Below, piece by piece: positions 8,362 to 22,207 of a DNA stretch of 64,000 nt. This stretch comes from Burkholderiaceae bacterium. Its GTDB lineage: Bacteria; Pseudomonadota; Gammaproteobacteria; Burkholderiales; Burkholderiaceae_C. The position numbers were made by a program, and so were the translations under genes. How positions within the stretch are numbered: position 1 is the stretch's first letter; the number at the start of each line of letters is the position of its first letter. The stretch is taken from NCBI GenBank assembly GCA_023150375.1, contig JAKLLA010000010.1, forward strand, positions 90,396 through 154,395, read 5' to 3'. The notes beneath the pieces were generated by a model, which did not search any database, was not told where the DNA came from, and worked only from the letters and a program-made list of their open reading frames with translations.

Positions 8362-9525
8362 ATGGCCATGCTCGGCGGGCCGCTGGCGCCCTATGCGAGC
8401 GATCCGGCACAGGGGCGCGGGCGGCGCCATCCCGAGGCACCGGCGCCCACGCGCAACGACTACCAGCGCGACCGCGACCGCATCGTGCACAGCACGGCCT
8501 TCCGGCGGCTGGTCTACAAGACACAGGTCTTCCTCAACCACGAAGGCGACCTGTTCCGCACCCGGCTGACGCACACGCTCGAGGTGGCGCAGTTGGGCCG
8601 CTCGATCGCCCGCTCGCTGGGGCTGCACGAGGACCTGGTCGAGGCCATCGCACTGGCGCACGACCTCGGCCACACCCCCTTCGGCCACGCCGGCCAGGAC
8701 GTGCTGCAGGCCTGCATGGCCGCGCACGGCGGCTTCGAGCACAACCTGCAGAGCCTGCGCGTGGTCGACGTGCTCGAGCAGCGCTACCCGGCCTTCGACG
8801 GGCTGAACCTGACCTTCGAGACGCGCGAGGGCATCCTCAAGCACTGCGCCCTGCGCGTGGCGCGCTGGATCGAGCAGCACGAGCCCGGTGGCGTCGGCGC
8901 ACGCTTCCTGGCGCGCAGCCAGCCCAGCCTGGAGGCGCAGCTGGCCAACCTGGCCGACGAGATCGCCTACAACGCCCACGATGTCGACGACGGCGTGCGC
9001 TCCGGCCTGATCACGCTCGGACAGCTCGGCGACCTGCGGCTGATCGCGCGCTTTCGCGACGAGGCGCTGGCCGAGTACCCGGCGCTGGCGCAGGGGCCGC
9101 AGCGCCGCCTGCTGTTCGAGACGCTGCGGCGCATGCTGTCGGCGCAGGTCTACGACGTGATCCGGCACACCCGCACGGCCCTGCAGCAGCATGCCCCGGC
9201 CGACGCGCAGGCGGTGCGGCAGGCGCCGCCCCTGGTGGGCTTCAGCGAGGCGATGCGCGCGGACAGCGCCGAGCTGAAGCGCTTCCTGATGCGCCGGCTC
9301 TACCGCCACCCGGTGGTGATGGACACCACCGAACGGGCCAAGCGGGTGCTGCGCGAGCTGTTCGAGATCTACGTCGACCGCCCGCAGGAGATGCCGGCCG
9401 ACTACGCCGCATCGCCGCTGCGCGAGCGGGCGGTGGCCGACTACATCGCCGGCATGACCGACCGCTTCGCGATCCGCGAGCATGTGCGGCTGACCGGCAC
9501 CCGGCTGTTCAGGAGCACCGACTGA
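8362..9525 (+). CDS. dgt: Deoxyguanosinetriphosphate triphosphohydrolase-like protein (HD domain)
   Basis: 387 residues from the ATG five bases after the aroB stop (a second ATG follows at 8368). The HD phosphohydrolase core is complete: RTRLTHTLEVAQLGRSIA supplies the first His, and ALAHDLGHTPFGHAGQ the HD pair and following His. The length and the N-terminal RNDYQRDRDRIVHSTAFRRL segment match the shorter Dgt subfamily that cleaves dNTPs to nucleoside and tripolyphosphate. It ends the pil-aro gene string, facing cysK. Confidence 0.92.
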   Translation: MAMLGGPLAPYASDPAQGRGRRHPEAPAPTRNDYQRDRDRIVHSTAFRRLVYKTQVFLNHEGDLFRTRLTHTLEVAQLGRSIARSLGLHEDLVEAIALAHDLGHTPFGHAGQDVLQACMAAHGGFEHNLQSLRVVDVLEQRYPAFDGLNLTFETREGILKHCALRVARWIEQHEPGGVGARFLARSQPSLEAQLANLADEIAYNAHDVDDGVRSGLITLGQLGDLRLIARFRDEALAEYPALAQGPQRRLLFETLRRMLSAQVYDVIRHTRTALQQHAPADAQAVRQAPPLVGFSEAMRADSAELKRFLMRRLYRHPVVMDTTERAKRVLRELFEIYVDRPQEMPADYAASPLRERAVADYIAGMTDRFAIREHVRLTGTRLFRSTD

Positions 9526-9547
9526 GCCACCGGCCGCCGCTGCGGAC

Positions 9548-10468
9548 TCATTCGGCCGGCAGGAAGCCCTCGATCGACAGGTAGCGCTCGCCGGTGTCGT
9601 AGTTGAAGCCCAGCACGCGCGCGCCGGCGGGCAGCTCGGGCAGCTTCTGCGCGATCGCCGCCAGCGTGGCACCGCTGGAGATCCCCACCAGCAGGCCCTC
9701 CTCGCGGGCGCAGCGGCGCGCCATCTCGCGCGCCGGCTCGGCGTCGACCTGGATCACGCCGTCCAGCAGCGCGGTGTGCAGGTTCTTCGGCACGAAGCCT
9801 GCGCCGATGCCCTGGATCGGGTGCGGCGAAGGCTTGCCGCCGCTGATCACCGGCGAGGCGGCAGGTTCCACCGCGAAGACCTTCAGCTGCGGCCAGGCCG
9901 CCTTGAGCACCTGGGCGCAGCCCGTGAGATGGCCGCCCGTGCCCACGCCGGTGATCAGCGCATCCAGCCCCTCGGGGAAGTCGGCCAGGATCTCCTGCGC
10001 GGTGGTGCGCACGTGCATCGCCACGTTGGCCTCGTTCTCGAACTGCTGCGGCATCCAGGCGCCCGGGGTGGCGGCCACCAGCTCCTGGGCCTTCTCGATG
10101 GCGCCCTTCATGCCCTTCTCGCGCGGGGTGAGGACGAACTTCGCGCCGTAGGCCAGCATCAGGCGACGGCGTTCCACGCTCATGCTGTCGGGCATCACCA
10201 GCACCAGGGTGTAGCCCTTGACCGCAGCCACCATGGCCAGGCCGATGCCGGTGTTGCCGGAGGTGGGCTCGACGATCGTGCCGCCGGGCTGCAGCGCCCC
10301 GCTGGCCTCGGCCGCCTCGACCATGCCCAGTGCGATGCGGTCCTTGATCGAGCCGCCGGGGTTGCTGCGCTCGGACTTCACCCACACCTCGTGGCGATCG
10401 CCGAACAGGCGGTTCATGCGGATGTGCGGCGTCTGGCCGATGGTGGCGAGGATGTTGGCGGCTCTCAT
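9548..10468 (-). CDS. cysK: Cysteine synthase A (O-acetylserine sulfhydrylase)
   Basis: 306 residues on the minus strand; start ATG at 10466-10468. PLP enzyme that joins sulfide and O-acetyl-L-serine to make cysteine. The PLP lysine is K42 in [10 protein letters not shown], and the substrate loop PTSGNTG, the GTGGHLTG phosphate loop, [10 protein letters not shown] and the GISSGAT serine motif are all in place. GIGAGFVP favours CysK over CysM. It converges on dgt with a 22-base gap and is monocistronic here. Confidence 0.95.
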   Translation of the reverse strand: MRAANILATIGQTPHIRMNRLFGDRHEVWVKSERSNPGGSIKDRIALGMVEAAEASGALQPGGTIVEPTSGNTGIGLAMVAAVKGYTLVLVMPDSMSVERRRLMLAYGAKFVLTPREKGMKGAIEKAQELVAATPGAWMPQQFENEANVAMHVRTTAQEILADFPEGLDALITGVGTGGHLTGCAQVLKAAWPQLKVFAVEPAASPVISGGKPSPHPIQGIGAGFVPKNLHTALLDGVIQVDAEPAREMARRCAREEGLLVGISSGATLAAIAQKLPELPAGARVLGFNYDTGERYLSIEGFLPAE

Positions 10469-10669
10469 CGTGGGGCTCCAGGCAGGGGGCGTTCGAAAGG
10501 CGGGGACGGCCCGGTGGCCTGCGCCTGCGCGGGCCCGGACCGGTCTCGTGGGATCCGGGCCGGATTCTGGCGCAGCCCGCTGCCCGGTGGCGTGGACAAT
10601 CGGCCGGACGACCCGGGGTTGCCCCCCTCGATGCCCGCGGCGCGTCGCTGCCTTCACCGGAATGCCCCG

Positions 10670-11383
10670 ATGGCCCGTCTTCCCCGTCTCGCCCTGGCCG
10701 GGCTGCCGCACTACCTGATCCAGCGCGGCCACAATCTTCAGCCGGTCTTTCTCGACGACGAGGACCGGCGCGTCTACCTCGCGGCCCTGGCCGAGTCGGC
10801 CGGCACGCACAAGGTGCAGCTGCTGGCCTACGGCCTGCTCGACGATCAGGTGCATCTGCTCGCGGTGCCGCCGCAGGCCCAGGCGCTGAGCCGCATGCTG
10901 CAGTCGCTCGGTCGGCGCTACGGTGCGGCCTTCAACCGCCGCCATGGCCGCAGCGGCACCCTGTGGGACGGGCGCTTTCGCGCCACCGTGGTGGATCCGC
11001 AGGCGCACCTGCTCGACGCGATGCGCTGCATCGAGCAGGCGGCGCAGCTGGCCGGCCTGGTGGCCGCCGCGGCGCAGTGGCCCTGGTGCAGTGCCGGTCA
11101 CCATCTCGGGCGGACCCGCTGCGCCTGGCTGACCGATCCGCCGCTTTACTGGGCTCTGGGCAACACCCCGTTCGAACGTGAGATGGCCTGGCTGCGACTG
11201 CTCGAGGAACTGCTGCCCGAGGCGCTGCGGCAGGGCTTGTTGGCGGCGGTCCACAAAGGCTGGGTGTTCGGGTCGGGCGCGTTCGTTGCTTCTCTGGGCG
11301 ACGCGTCGGCCCGGCCGCTGCGGCCACGTCCCCGTGGTCGCCCCCGGCAGGCCCCGGATCGGGGCGAAAACGGCACGCCATGA
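10670..11383 (+). CDS. Degenerate REP-associated tyrosine transposase (Y1/RAYT-like) protein
   Basis: 237 residues, opening [20 protein letters not shown] like the RAYT family of IS200-related single-strand transposases. The framework ([40 protein letters not shown]) is intact, but key catalytic positions are changed. The HUH motif usually reading NHVHLL is DQVHLL (Q60, H62), and the helix usually reading RYIELNP is RCIEQAA, so the expected tyrosine is C120. The reading frame is open and unbroken, which argues for a kept protein without transposase activity rather than a fresh pseudogene. An alternative start lies at 10631. Function unknown. Confidence 0.8.
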   Translation: MARLPRLALAGLPHYLIQRGHNLQPVFLDDEDRRVYLAALAESAGTHKVQLLAYGLLDDQVHLLAVPPQAQALSRMLQSLGRRYGAAFNRRHGRSGTLWDGRFRATVVDPQAHLLDAMRCIEQAAQLAGLVAAAAQWPWCSAGHHLGRTRCAWLTDPPLYWALGNTPFEREMAWLRLLEELLPEALRQGLLAAVHKGWVFGSGAFVASLGDASARPLRPRPRGRPRQAPDRGENGTP

Positions 11384-11419
11384 ACCAGGCCGGTGCATTT
11401 TCGATGTCTCGCCCGATAA

Positions 11420-11486
11420 GACTGTCCCCTATATTTGACTCAGAAGATTTCTGACTTCCTTTAATGGAGTCTGACCCCATTTGTTT
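11420..11486 (+). repeat. REP-like sequence 3' of the RAYT-like gene
   Basis: This AT-richer strip holds two related pieces, GACTGTCCCCTATATTTG (11420-11437) and GTCTGACCCCATTTG (11469-11483). Between them is the perfect inverted repeat CAGAA-GAT-TTCTG (11441-11453). Base composition is clearly lower in GC than the surroundings. RAYT genes are commonly flanked by short palindromic repeats of this kind. A third related string, GGCCTGACCCCTTG, occurs at 63859-63872 near the window end. Family membership is an inference. Confidence 0.45.
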
Positions 11487-11490
11487 TTCC

Positions 11491-11519
11491 TTGTCGCGTT
11501 TGCTGCGCTGCAGTAGATT
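11491..11519 (+). promoter_or_regulatory. Candidate sigma-70 promoter of gltBD
   Basis: TTGTCG (11491-11496), a 17-base spacer and TAGATT (11514-11519) form a reasonable -35/-10 pair, each 4 of 6 to consensus. Transcription would start near 11526, giving a leader of about 27 bases that contains the gltB ribosome site CAGGAG (11541-11546). Confidence 0.5.
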
Positions 11520-11552
11520 GCGCGGGTTTTCCGCCATTTGCAGGAGTGCGCC

Positions 11553-16346
<4,794 letters not shown>

Positions 16347-16382
16347 CAGCCCCCGCCGCGGTGCGCCGCGGCGATCCCCGAG

Positions 16383-16429
16383 GGGTCGGCCGCCGGTTCC
16401 GGGACTGCCCGGCCGGCGCCGGCCGACCC
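16383..16429 (+). other. Intergenic hairpin between gltB and gltD
   Basis: GGGTCGGCCG (16383-16392) and CGGCCGACCC (16420-16429) are perfect complementary arms of 10 bases around a loop that is itself GC rich and can pair. There is no T run, so it is unlikely to end transcription fully. It may protect the gltB message or set the gltB:gltD ratio, which is an inference. Confidence 0.45.
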
Positions 16430-16459
16430 TCCACCGAATACCGCTGAAGAGAGAGCTAC

Positions 16460-17926
16460 ATGGGCAAGGTCACAGGTTTCCTGGAATTCGAGCGCCTCGA
16501 GGAGGGCTACGAGCCGGTCGACAAGCGCCTGAAGAACTACAAGGAATTCGTCATCGGCCTGAATGCCGAGCAGGCGAAGGTGCAGGGCGCGCGCTGCATG
16601 GACTGCGGCACGCCGTTCTGCAACAACGGCTGCCCGGTCAACAACATCATCCCGGACTTCAACGACCTGGTGTACCGGGGCGACTGGAAGAACGCGATCG
16701 CGGTGCTGCACAGCACCAACAACTTCCCCGAGTTCACCGGCCGCATCTGCCCGGCGCCCTGCGAAGCGGCCTGCACGCTGAACGTGAACGACGATGCGGT
16801 GGGCATCAAGTCCATCGAGCACGCCATCATCGACCGGGCCTGGCAGGAGGGCTGGGTGCTGCCGCAGCCCGCCGCGGTCAAGACGGGTCGCAAGGTGGCC
16901 GTCGTCGGCTCGGGCCCGGCCGGCCTGGCTGCGGCGCAGCAGCTGGCGCGCGCGGGCCACGAGGTGACGGTGTTCGAGAAGAACGACCGCGTCGGCGGCC
17001 TGCTGCGCTACGGCATCCCCGACTTCAAGCTCGACAAGGGCCACATCGACCGCCGCGTCAAGCAGCTCGAGGCCGAGGGGGTGATCTTCCGCACCAACGT
17101 GCTGGTCGGCGACCTGCCCAAGGGCAGCAAGGTCACCAGCTGGGCCAAGGAGAAGATCGGTGCGGCCGACATGCTGGCCGGCTTCGATGCCGTGCTGCTC
17201 AGCGGCGGCTCCGAGCAGAGCCGTGACCTGCCGGTGCCGGGCCGCGATCTGGCGGGCATCCACTTCGCGATGGAGCTGCTGCCGCAGCAGAACAAGGTCA
17301 ACCACGGCGGCAAGGTGAAGGATCCGATCCGTGCCGACGGCAAGCATGTCATCGTGATCGGCGGCGGCGACACCGGCAGCGACTGCGTGGGCACCTCCAA
17401 CCGCCACGGCGCGGCCAGCGTCACCCAGTTCGAGGTGATGCCCATGCCGCCCGAGCAGGAGGACAAGCCGCTGGTCTGGCCCTACTGGCCGATCAAGCTG
17501 CGCACCTCCTCCAGCCACGAGGAGGGCTGCCAGCGCGAGTTCGCCATCTCCACCAAGGAATTCGTCGGCGAGAACGGTCGCGTCACCGGCCTGAAGACCG
17601 TCCAGGTCGAGTTCAAGGACGGCAAGCTGATCGAGGTGCCGGGCACCGAGAAGACCTGGAAGGCCGACCTGGTGCTGCTGGCGATGGGCTTCGTCCACCC
17701 GGTGGCGACCGTGCTGGAGGCCTTCGGCGTCGAGAAGGACGGGCGCGGCAATGCCCGTGCCAGCACCGAGATCGACGGTGGCTACCGCACCAATGTCGAC
17801 AAGGTCTTCGTTGCCGGCGACATGCGCCGCGGCCAGTCGCTGGTGGTCTGGGCGATTCGCGAAGGGCGCCAGGCGGCCCGCGCGGTCGACGAGTACCTGA
17901 TGGGCGCGACGACGCTGCCGCGCTGA
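16460..17926 (+). CDS. gltD: Glutamate synthase small subunit (NADPH, Fe-S, FAD)
   Basis: 488 residues; ATG behind a gagagag ribosome site. N-terminal ferredoxin-like region with two cysteine groups ([19 protein letters not shown] and [11 protein letters not shown]) for 4Fe-4S clusters, then an FAD-binding loop ([15 protein letters not shown]) and an NADPH-binding loop ([15 protein letters not shown]). The C-terminal FAD segment [18 protein letters not shown] is typical. It feeds electrons from NADPH to GltB. Confidence 0.96.
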   Translation: MGKVTGFLEFERLEEGYEPVDKRLKNYKEFVIGLNAEQAKVQGARCMDCGTPFCNNGCPVNNIIPDFNDLVYRGDWKNAIAVLHSTNNFPEFTGRICPAPCEAACTLNVNDDAVGIKSIEHAIIDRAWQEGWVLPQPAAVKTGRKVAVVGSGPAGLAAAQQLARAGHEVTVFEKNDRVGGLLRYGIPDFKLDKGHIDRRVKQLEAEGVIFRTNVLVGDLPKGSKVTSWAKEKIGAADMLAGFDAVLLSGGSEQSRDLPVPGRDLAGIHFAMELLPQQNKVNHGGKVKDPIRADGKHVIVIGGGDTGSDCVGTSNRHGAASVTQFEVMPMPPEQEDKPLVWPYWPIKLRTSSSHEEGCQREFAISTKEFVGENGRVTGLKTVQVEFKDGKLIEVPGTEKTWKADLVLLAMGFVHPVATVLEAFGVEKDGRGNARASTEIDGGYRTNVDKVFVAGDMRRGQSLVVWAIREGRQAARAVDEYLMGATTLPR

Positions 17927-17949
17927 TCTGCAACCTCCATTCCCGGATG

Positions 17950-17975
17950 CACAGGCCGCCCTCGGGCGGCCTGTG
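17950..17975 (+). terminator. Strong hairpin after gltD (terminator-like)
   Basis: CACAGGCCGCC, loop CTCG, GGCGGCCTGTG: an 11-bp perfect stem 24 bases after the gltD stop. Only a short pyrimidine-rich tract and no T run follows, so it is a terminator-like or RNA-stabilising hairpin. A run of G8-C-G7 (17982-17997) follows directly. Confidence 0.6.
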
Positions 17976-18170
17976 GCCTTCGGGGGGGGCGGGGGGGCGA
18001 CTGCGACGCAAGCCCGTTGCGACTGGCACGGGCAGAAGACCTTCTTTACCGGATGGAATCCATGCGGACCCTGATGGTGACGGCTTGCGTGCGAGAATCT
18101 GCCGCATTTCCAACTCCGGCCGGATACGGTCGGGCCCGGTCGGCAGCCGGGCCTGCAGCGTGAGCCCGGC

Positions 18171-19010
18171 GTGCGGCCCTTGAGTTCCGACACTCTGATC
18201 GAGATCGACCATGTCAGCTTCGGCTACGACAGCAGCCGGTTGATCCTCAACGACCTGAGCCTGCGCTTCCAGCGCGGCAAGGTCACCGCGGTGCTGGGCA
18301 ACTCCGGCTGCGGCAAGACCACGCTGCTGCGGCTGATCGGCGGCGTGCACGCGGCCAGCCGCGGCCGGGTGGTGTTCGACGGCGAGGTGGTCGACGTGCG
18401 CGACCGCGACCAGCTCTACCGGCTGCGTCGGCGCCTGGGCATGCTGTTCCAGTTCGGGGCGCTGTTCACCGACCTGACGGTCTACGACAACGTGGCCTTC
18501 CCGCTGCGCGAGATGACCGACCTGCCCGAGCGCATGATCCACGACATCGTGCTCATGAAGCTCAACGCGGTGGGCCTGCGGGGGGCCGCGCCGCTGAAGA
18601 TCAGCGAGGTTTCCGGCGGCATGGCACGGCGCATCGCGCTGGCGCGGGCGATCGCGCTGGACCCGGAGCTGATCATGTACGACGAGCCCTTCGCCGGGCT
18701 CGACCTGATTTCGATGGGCGTGGCGGCCAAGCTGATCCGCACCCTCAACGACGTCACCGGCGCCACCTCGCTGGTGATCTCCCACGACGTGCCCGAGTGC
18801 ATGGCGATCTCCGACTGGGTGGTGCTGATGGCCGGCGGCGGGCGCCTGGTCGCCCAGGGCACGCCCGAGGAACTGATGAACTCCACCGACCCCGAAGTGC
18901 GCCAGTTCGTGCGCGGCGAACCCGACGGCCCGGTGAAGTTCCACTACCCGGCCCCCGACATCGCCGACGATTTCGGCCTGGCCGCCTCCGGTGCGGGAGT
19001 TCGCCGATGA
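18171..19010 (+). CDS. mlaF: MlaF, ATPase of the phospholipid ABC transporter
   Basis: 279 residues from a GTG start. ABC ATPase with Walker A GNSGCGKTT (residues 43-51), Q-loop LFQFGALFTDL, signature VSGGMARR, Walker B ELIMYDEP and H-loop VISHD. The VSGG-M-ARR signature and FAGLD switch region match MlaF rather than general importers. It powers movement of phospholipids between the outer and inner membranes. First gene of an mlaF-E-D-A-C-B operon; its stop overlaps the mlaE start (ATGA). Confidence 0.95.
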   Translation: MRPLSSDTLIEIDHVSFGYDSSRLILNDLSLRFQRGKVTAVLGNSGCGKTTLLRLIGGVHAASRGRVVFDGEVVDVRDRDQLYRLRRRLGMLFQFGALFTDLTVYDNVAFPLREMTDLPERMIHDIVLMKLNAVGLRGAAPLKISEVSGGMARRIALARAIALDPELIMYDEPFAGLDLISMGVAAKLIRTLNDVTGATSLVISHDVPECMAISDWVVLMAGGGRLVAQGTPEELMNSTDPEVRQFVRGEPDGPVKFHYPAPDIADDFGLAASGAGVRR

Positions 19011-19789
19011 GCTGGATCGCTGCGCTGGGCGCGCGCGCGCTGGCCATGCTGGGCGGCTGGGGGCGGGCGGCGATCTTCTTCGTCGACCTGCTGGCGGCCC
19101 TGCCGGCGGCGCTGCGGCGCTTCTCGCTGGTGGTGGTGCAGATCCACGCCATCGGCAACCGATCGCTGCTGATCATCCTGGCCTCGGGCATGGCGGTGGG
19201 CTTCGTGCTCGCGCTGCAGCTCTACAACACCCTGATCACCTTCGGTGCGGCCGAGTCGCTCGGCCTGGTGGTGAACCTGTCGCTGGTGCGCGAACTCGGC
19301 CCGGTGGTCACCGCGCTGCTCTTCGCCGGCCGCGCCGGCACCTCGCTGACCGCCGAGATCGGCCTGATGAAGGCCGGCGAGCAGATCGCCGCGCTCGAGC
19401 TGATGGCGATCGACCCGCGCCAGCGCGTGCTGGCGCCGCGCTTCCTGGCCGGCGTCATCGCGATGCCGCTGCTGGCCATCCTGTTCTCGGCCATCGGCAT
19501 CCTCGGCGCCTGGCTGGTGGCCGTCGGCCTGATCGGCATCGACGCGGGCAACTTCTGGGCCATCCAGCAGAACGCGGTGGATGTCTGGCGCGACGTCGGC
19601 AACGGCGTGGTCAAGAGCGCCGTGTTCGGCGTGATCTGCACGGCCGTGGCGCTCTACCAGGGCTACGAGACCGAAGCCACGCCCGAGGGCGTGGCCTACG
19701 CCACCACGCGCACGGTGGTGATTTCTTCGCTGGCGGTGCTGGGGATGGACTTCATCCTCACCGCTCTGATGTTCTCGACCGGGCGCTGA
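19007..19789 (+). CDS. mlaE: MlaE, permease of the phospholipid transporter
   Basis: 260 residues; start MSWIAAL fixed by the ATGA overlap with mlaF (the frame is open further upstream). Conserved MlaE/permease family text: an amphipathic N-terminal helix, then about five membrane segments including ASGMAVGFVLALQLYNTL and the LVRELGPVVTALLFAGRAG and EIGLMKAGEQIAALELM segments. It sits in the inner membrane as a dimer with MlaF below and the MlaD ring above. Confidence 0.95.
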   Translation: MSWIAALGARALAMLGGWGRAAIFFVDLLAALPAALRRFSLVVVQIHAIGNRSLLIILASGMAVGFVLALQLYNTLITFGAAESLGLVVNLSLVRELGPVVTALLFAGRAGTSLTAEIGLMKAGEQIAALELMAIDPRQRVLAPRFLAGVIAMPLLAILFSAIGILGAWLVAVGLIGIDAGNFWAIQQNAVDVWRDVGNGVVKSAVFGVICTAVALYQGYETEATPEGVAYATTRTVVISSLAVLGMDFILTALMFSTGR

Positions 19790-19822
19790 GGCGGCCCGCA
19801 GCGCTTTCCGGGAATCCAACCC

Positions 19823-20308
19823 ATGTCCAAACGCAACCTCGAGATCCTGGTCGGCCTGTTCGTGCTGCTCGGCCTGGCCGCCCTGGTCTTCGTCGCCCTG
19901 AAGGCGGCCAACCTGACCAGCTTTTCCAACGGCGCCACCTACACGCTGACCGCGCGCTTCGACAACATCGGCGGCCTCAAGCCGCGCGCACCGGTGCGCT
20001 CGGCCGGCGTGGTGGTCGGGCGGGTCACCTCGATCCGCCTGGATCCGCAGACCTTCCAGGGTGTGGTCAGCATGGAGGTGCAGCGTGGCTACGAGTTCCC
20101 CAAGGACACCTCGGCCAAGATCCTCACCGCCGGCCTGCTGGGCGACCAGTACATCGGCCTCGAGCCGGGCGGCGACGAGAAGAACCTCGCCGCCGGCGAC
20201 GTCATCACGCAGACCCAGTCTGCCGTGGTGCTGGAGAACCTGATCGGTCAGTTCCTGTTCAACAAGGCCGCCGAGGCCGGCAGCGGCGGGGAGGCCGCCA
20301 AGCCGTGA
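19823..20308 (+). CDS. mlaD: MlaD, MCE-domain subunit of the phospholipid transporter
   Basis: 161 residues: an N-terminal membrane helix (about residues 7-28, VGLFVLLGLAALVFVALKAA) and one MCE domain (about 39-115; FDNIGGLKPRAPVRSAGVVVGRV), then a C-terminal helix (SAVVLENLIGQFLF) that lines the hexamer pore. It binds lipid in the periplasm and docks MlaC. Its TGA overlaps the mlaA GTG. Confidence 0.95.
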   Translation: MSKRNLEILVGLFVLLGLAALVFVALKAANLTSFSNGATYTLTARFDNIGGLKPRAPVRSAGVVVGRVTSIRLDPQTFQGVVSMEVQRGYEFPKDTSAKILTAGLLGDQYIGLEPGGDEKNLAAGDVITQTQSAVVLENLIGQFLFNKAAEAGSGGEAAKP

Positions 20309-21105
20309 GCGGGATCCTGCCCCGGCTGGCCCGCCTGGGCCTGGCGCTGCTGCTGGCCGCCGGCCTGGGCGCCTGCGCCACCGCACAGCGGCCCGATCCG
20401 CTCGAGTCGGTCAACCGCAAGGTCTTCGCCTTCAACGATGCGGTCGACCGCACGGTGCTGGTGCCGGTGGCGACGGCCTACCGAGACACCGTGCCCGCAC
20501 CGGCGCGCGCGAGCGTGACGCACTTCTTCGCCAACCTGCGCGACGTCTGGTCGGCAGTCAACCTGCTGCTGCAGGGGCGGCCGGCGGACGGCTTCTCCGA
20601 CCTGCTGCGCTTCGGCACCAACACGGTGTTCGGCGTCTTCGGCCTGTTCGACGTGGCCACCGGGCTGGGGCTGCCGCGGCACGACGAGGACTTCGGCCAG
20701 ACCCTGGGCAAGTGGGGCGTGCCGCCGGGTGCCTACATCGTCTGGCCGCTGCTGGGCCCTTCGACGCTGCGCGACTCGCTGGGCATGCCGCTGGAGATGC
20801 AGGTCACGCCCGAGGTCTGGGTGCAGGCCGAGGCGGGCCGCTACGCGCTCACCGGCCTGCGCGTGGTGAACACCCGGGCCAACCTGCTGCAGGCCAGCCG
20901 CATGCTCGACGACCTCGCGCTGGACAGGTACACCGTGCTGCGCAATGCCTACCTGCAGCGCCGCCGCAACCTGGTCTACGACGGCAATCCGCCCGAGGAG
21001 GCCCCGGCGGAGGAAGAGCGCTGGGACCTCGACGAGGAGGCCGCTGCCGTGCCGGCTGCCGCTGCGGCGGCTTCCGCGCCCGCTTCGGCACCGGCAAGGC
21101 GTTGA
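20305..21105 (+). CDS. mlaA: MlaA (VacJ), outer-membrane lipoprotein of the Mla system
   Basis: 266 residues from a GTG that overlaps the mlaD stop (GTGA). Signal peptide with lipobox LGAC (Cys 24), then the MlaA core: DPLESVNRKVFAFNDAVD, NLRDVWSAVNLLLQG, RFGTNTVFGVFGLFDVAT and GQTLGKWGVPPGAYIVWPLLGPS. It removes phospholipid from the outer leaflet and passes it to MlaC. The C-terminal 40 residues are an acidic then Ala/Pro-rich tail. In E. coli mlaA is away from mlaFEDCB; here it is inside the operon. Confidence 0.95.
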   Translation: MSGILPRLARLGLALLLAAGLGACATAQRPDPLESVNRKVFAFNDAVDRTVLVPVATAYRDTVPAPARASVTHFFANLRDVWSAVNLLLQGRPADGFSDLLRFGTNTVFGVFGLFDVATGLGLPRHDEDFGQTLGKWGVPPGAYIVWPLLGPSTLRDSLGMPLEMQVTPEVWVQAEAGRYALTGLRVVNTRANLLQASRMLDDLALDRYTVLRNAYLQRRRNLVYDGNPPEEAPAEEERWDLDEEAAAVPAAAAAASAPASAPARR

Positions 21106-21267
21106 ACGATGCCGCCGCGGCGAAGTCCCACCCGGGCCGCCGCAGCCGGTGCGCGCGACGGTGCGCAGTGCACCGGCGCGCGCCGCGTTCCGTTAAGGTC
21201 GCACGGCCGGGTGCAGCGCGCCCACCGTGCCATGTCGCCGCAAGGCGAGTACGAAAGGTGAAAGTCC

Positions 21268-21888
21268 ATGTTCCGACGTTCCTGGTTCCGAGTCCTGGCG
21301 GCTGCCGTCGCCGCCCTGGCCACCCCCTGGGCGATGGCGCAGACCACCCCGGACGCCCTGATCAGGCAGGTCTCCGGTGAGGTCATCGAGGCCGTCAAGG
21401 CCGACAAGGCCATCCAGGCCGGTGCGGTGCAGCCCATCATCGTGCTGGTGGACAGCAAGATCCTGCCGCACGTGAACTTCCAGCGCATGACTGCCTCGGC
21501 GGTGGGCCGCCACTGGCGCCAGGCCACGCCCGAGCAGAAGGCCAAGCTGCAGGCCGAGTTCAAGACCCTGCTGGTGCGTACCTACGCCGGTGCGCTCACC
21601 CAGGTCAAGGACCAGGTGGTCGAGCTCAAGCCGATGCGCTCGCGTCCCGAGGACACCGAGGTCATCGTGCGTTCCGAGGTGAAGGGCAAGGGCGAACCGA
21701 TCCAGCTCGACTACCGCATGGAGAAGGCCGGCGACAGCTGGCGCATCTACGACGTCAACGTGATGGGCGTGTGGCTGGTCGAGAACTATCGCGCCAGCTT
21801 CGCGCAGGAGATCGGCGCCTCGGGCATCGACGGTCTGATCGCCAAGCTGGCCGAGAAGAACAAGGGCAGCGCGCCCTCCAAGGGCTGA
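21268..21888 (+). CDS. mlaC: MlaC, periplasmic phospholipid-binding protein
   Basis: 206 residues with a cleavable signal peptide (to about AMA-QTTP, residue 24). The MlaC/Ttg2D fold is recognisable from DSKILPHVNFQRMTASAVGRHWRQATPEQ, EFKTLLVRTYAGAL and WRIYDVNVMGVWLVENYR. It ferries lipid between MlaA and MlaD. A 162-base gap separates it from mlaA, longer than elsewhere in the operon; the ribosome site is aaaggtgaaag. Confidence 0.94.
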   Translation: MFRRSWFRVLAAAVAALATPWAMAQTTPDALIRQVSGEVIEAVKADKAIQAGAVQPIIVLVDSKILPHVNFQRMTASAVGRHWRQATPEQKAKLQAEFKTLLVRTYAGALTQVKDQVVELKPMRSRPEDTEVIVRSEVKGKGEPIQLDYRMEKAGDSWRIYDVNVMGVWLVENYRASFAQEIGASGIDGLIAKLAEKNKGSAPSKG

Positions 21889-21895
21889 GGTGGGC

Positions 21896-22207
21896 ATGAT
21901 CGCCCTGCCCGAACGCCTCACCCACCGCGAAGCCGAGGCCACGCTGCAGCAGCTCTGCGACGCCCTGGATCGCCAGCAGGCGGGCGAGCCCTGGGGGGTC
22001 GACGTCGCGCCGCTGCGGCAGTTCGACTCCAGTGCGCTGGTGGTGCTGCTCGGCCTGCGCCGGCATGCCGATGCCCGGGGCCAGGTCTGCCGGCTGACGG
22101 GCGTGCCGCCGCGGCTGGGCCAGCTGGCGCAGGTCTACGGTGTGCGCGAACTGCTGGCGCTCGATGCCGCATCCCCGTCGGCCGCTCAGCCGCCGGTGCT
22201 CACGTAG
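21896..22207 (+). CDS. mlaB: MlaB, STAS-domain subunit of the phospholipid transporter
   Basis: 103 residues. ATG at 21896 is preferred because GAGG ends five bases before it; a GTG two codons upstream (21890) is possible. The STAS fold is visible: VDVAPLRQFDSSALVVLLGLRRHA carries the conserved Asp-Ser-Ser turn. MlaB binds MlaF and is needed for transporter stability in E. coli. The gene ends 22 bases inside the convergent hexR gene. Confidence 0.88.
   Translation: MIALPERLTHREAEATLQQLCDALDRQQAGEPWGVDVAPLRQFDSSALVVLLGLRRHADARGQVCRLTGVPPRLGQLAQVYGVRELLALDAASPSAAQPPVLT

Noticed and set aside
18053..18063. Palindrome ATGGA-A-TCCAT upstream of mlaF
   Set aside because: Short and of a kind expected by chance; no known regulator or promoter element fits it.
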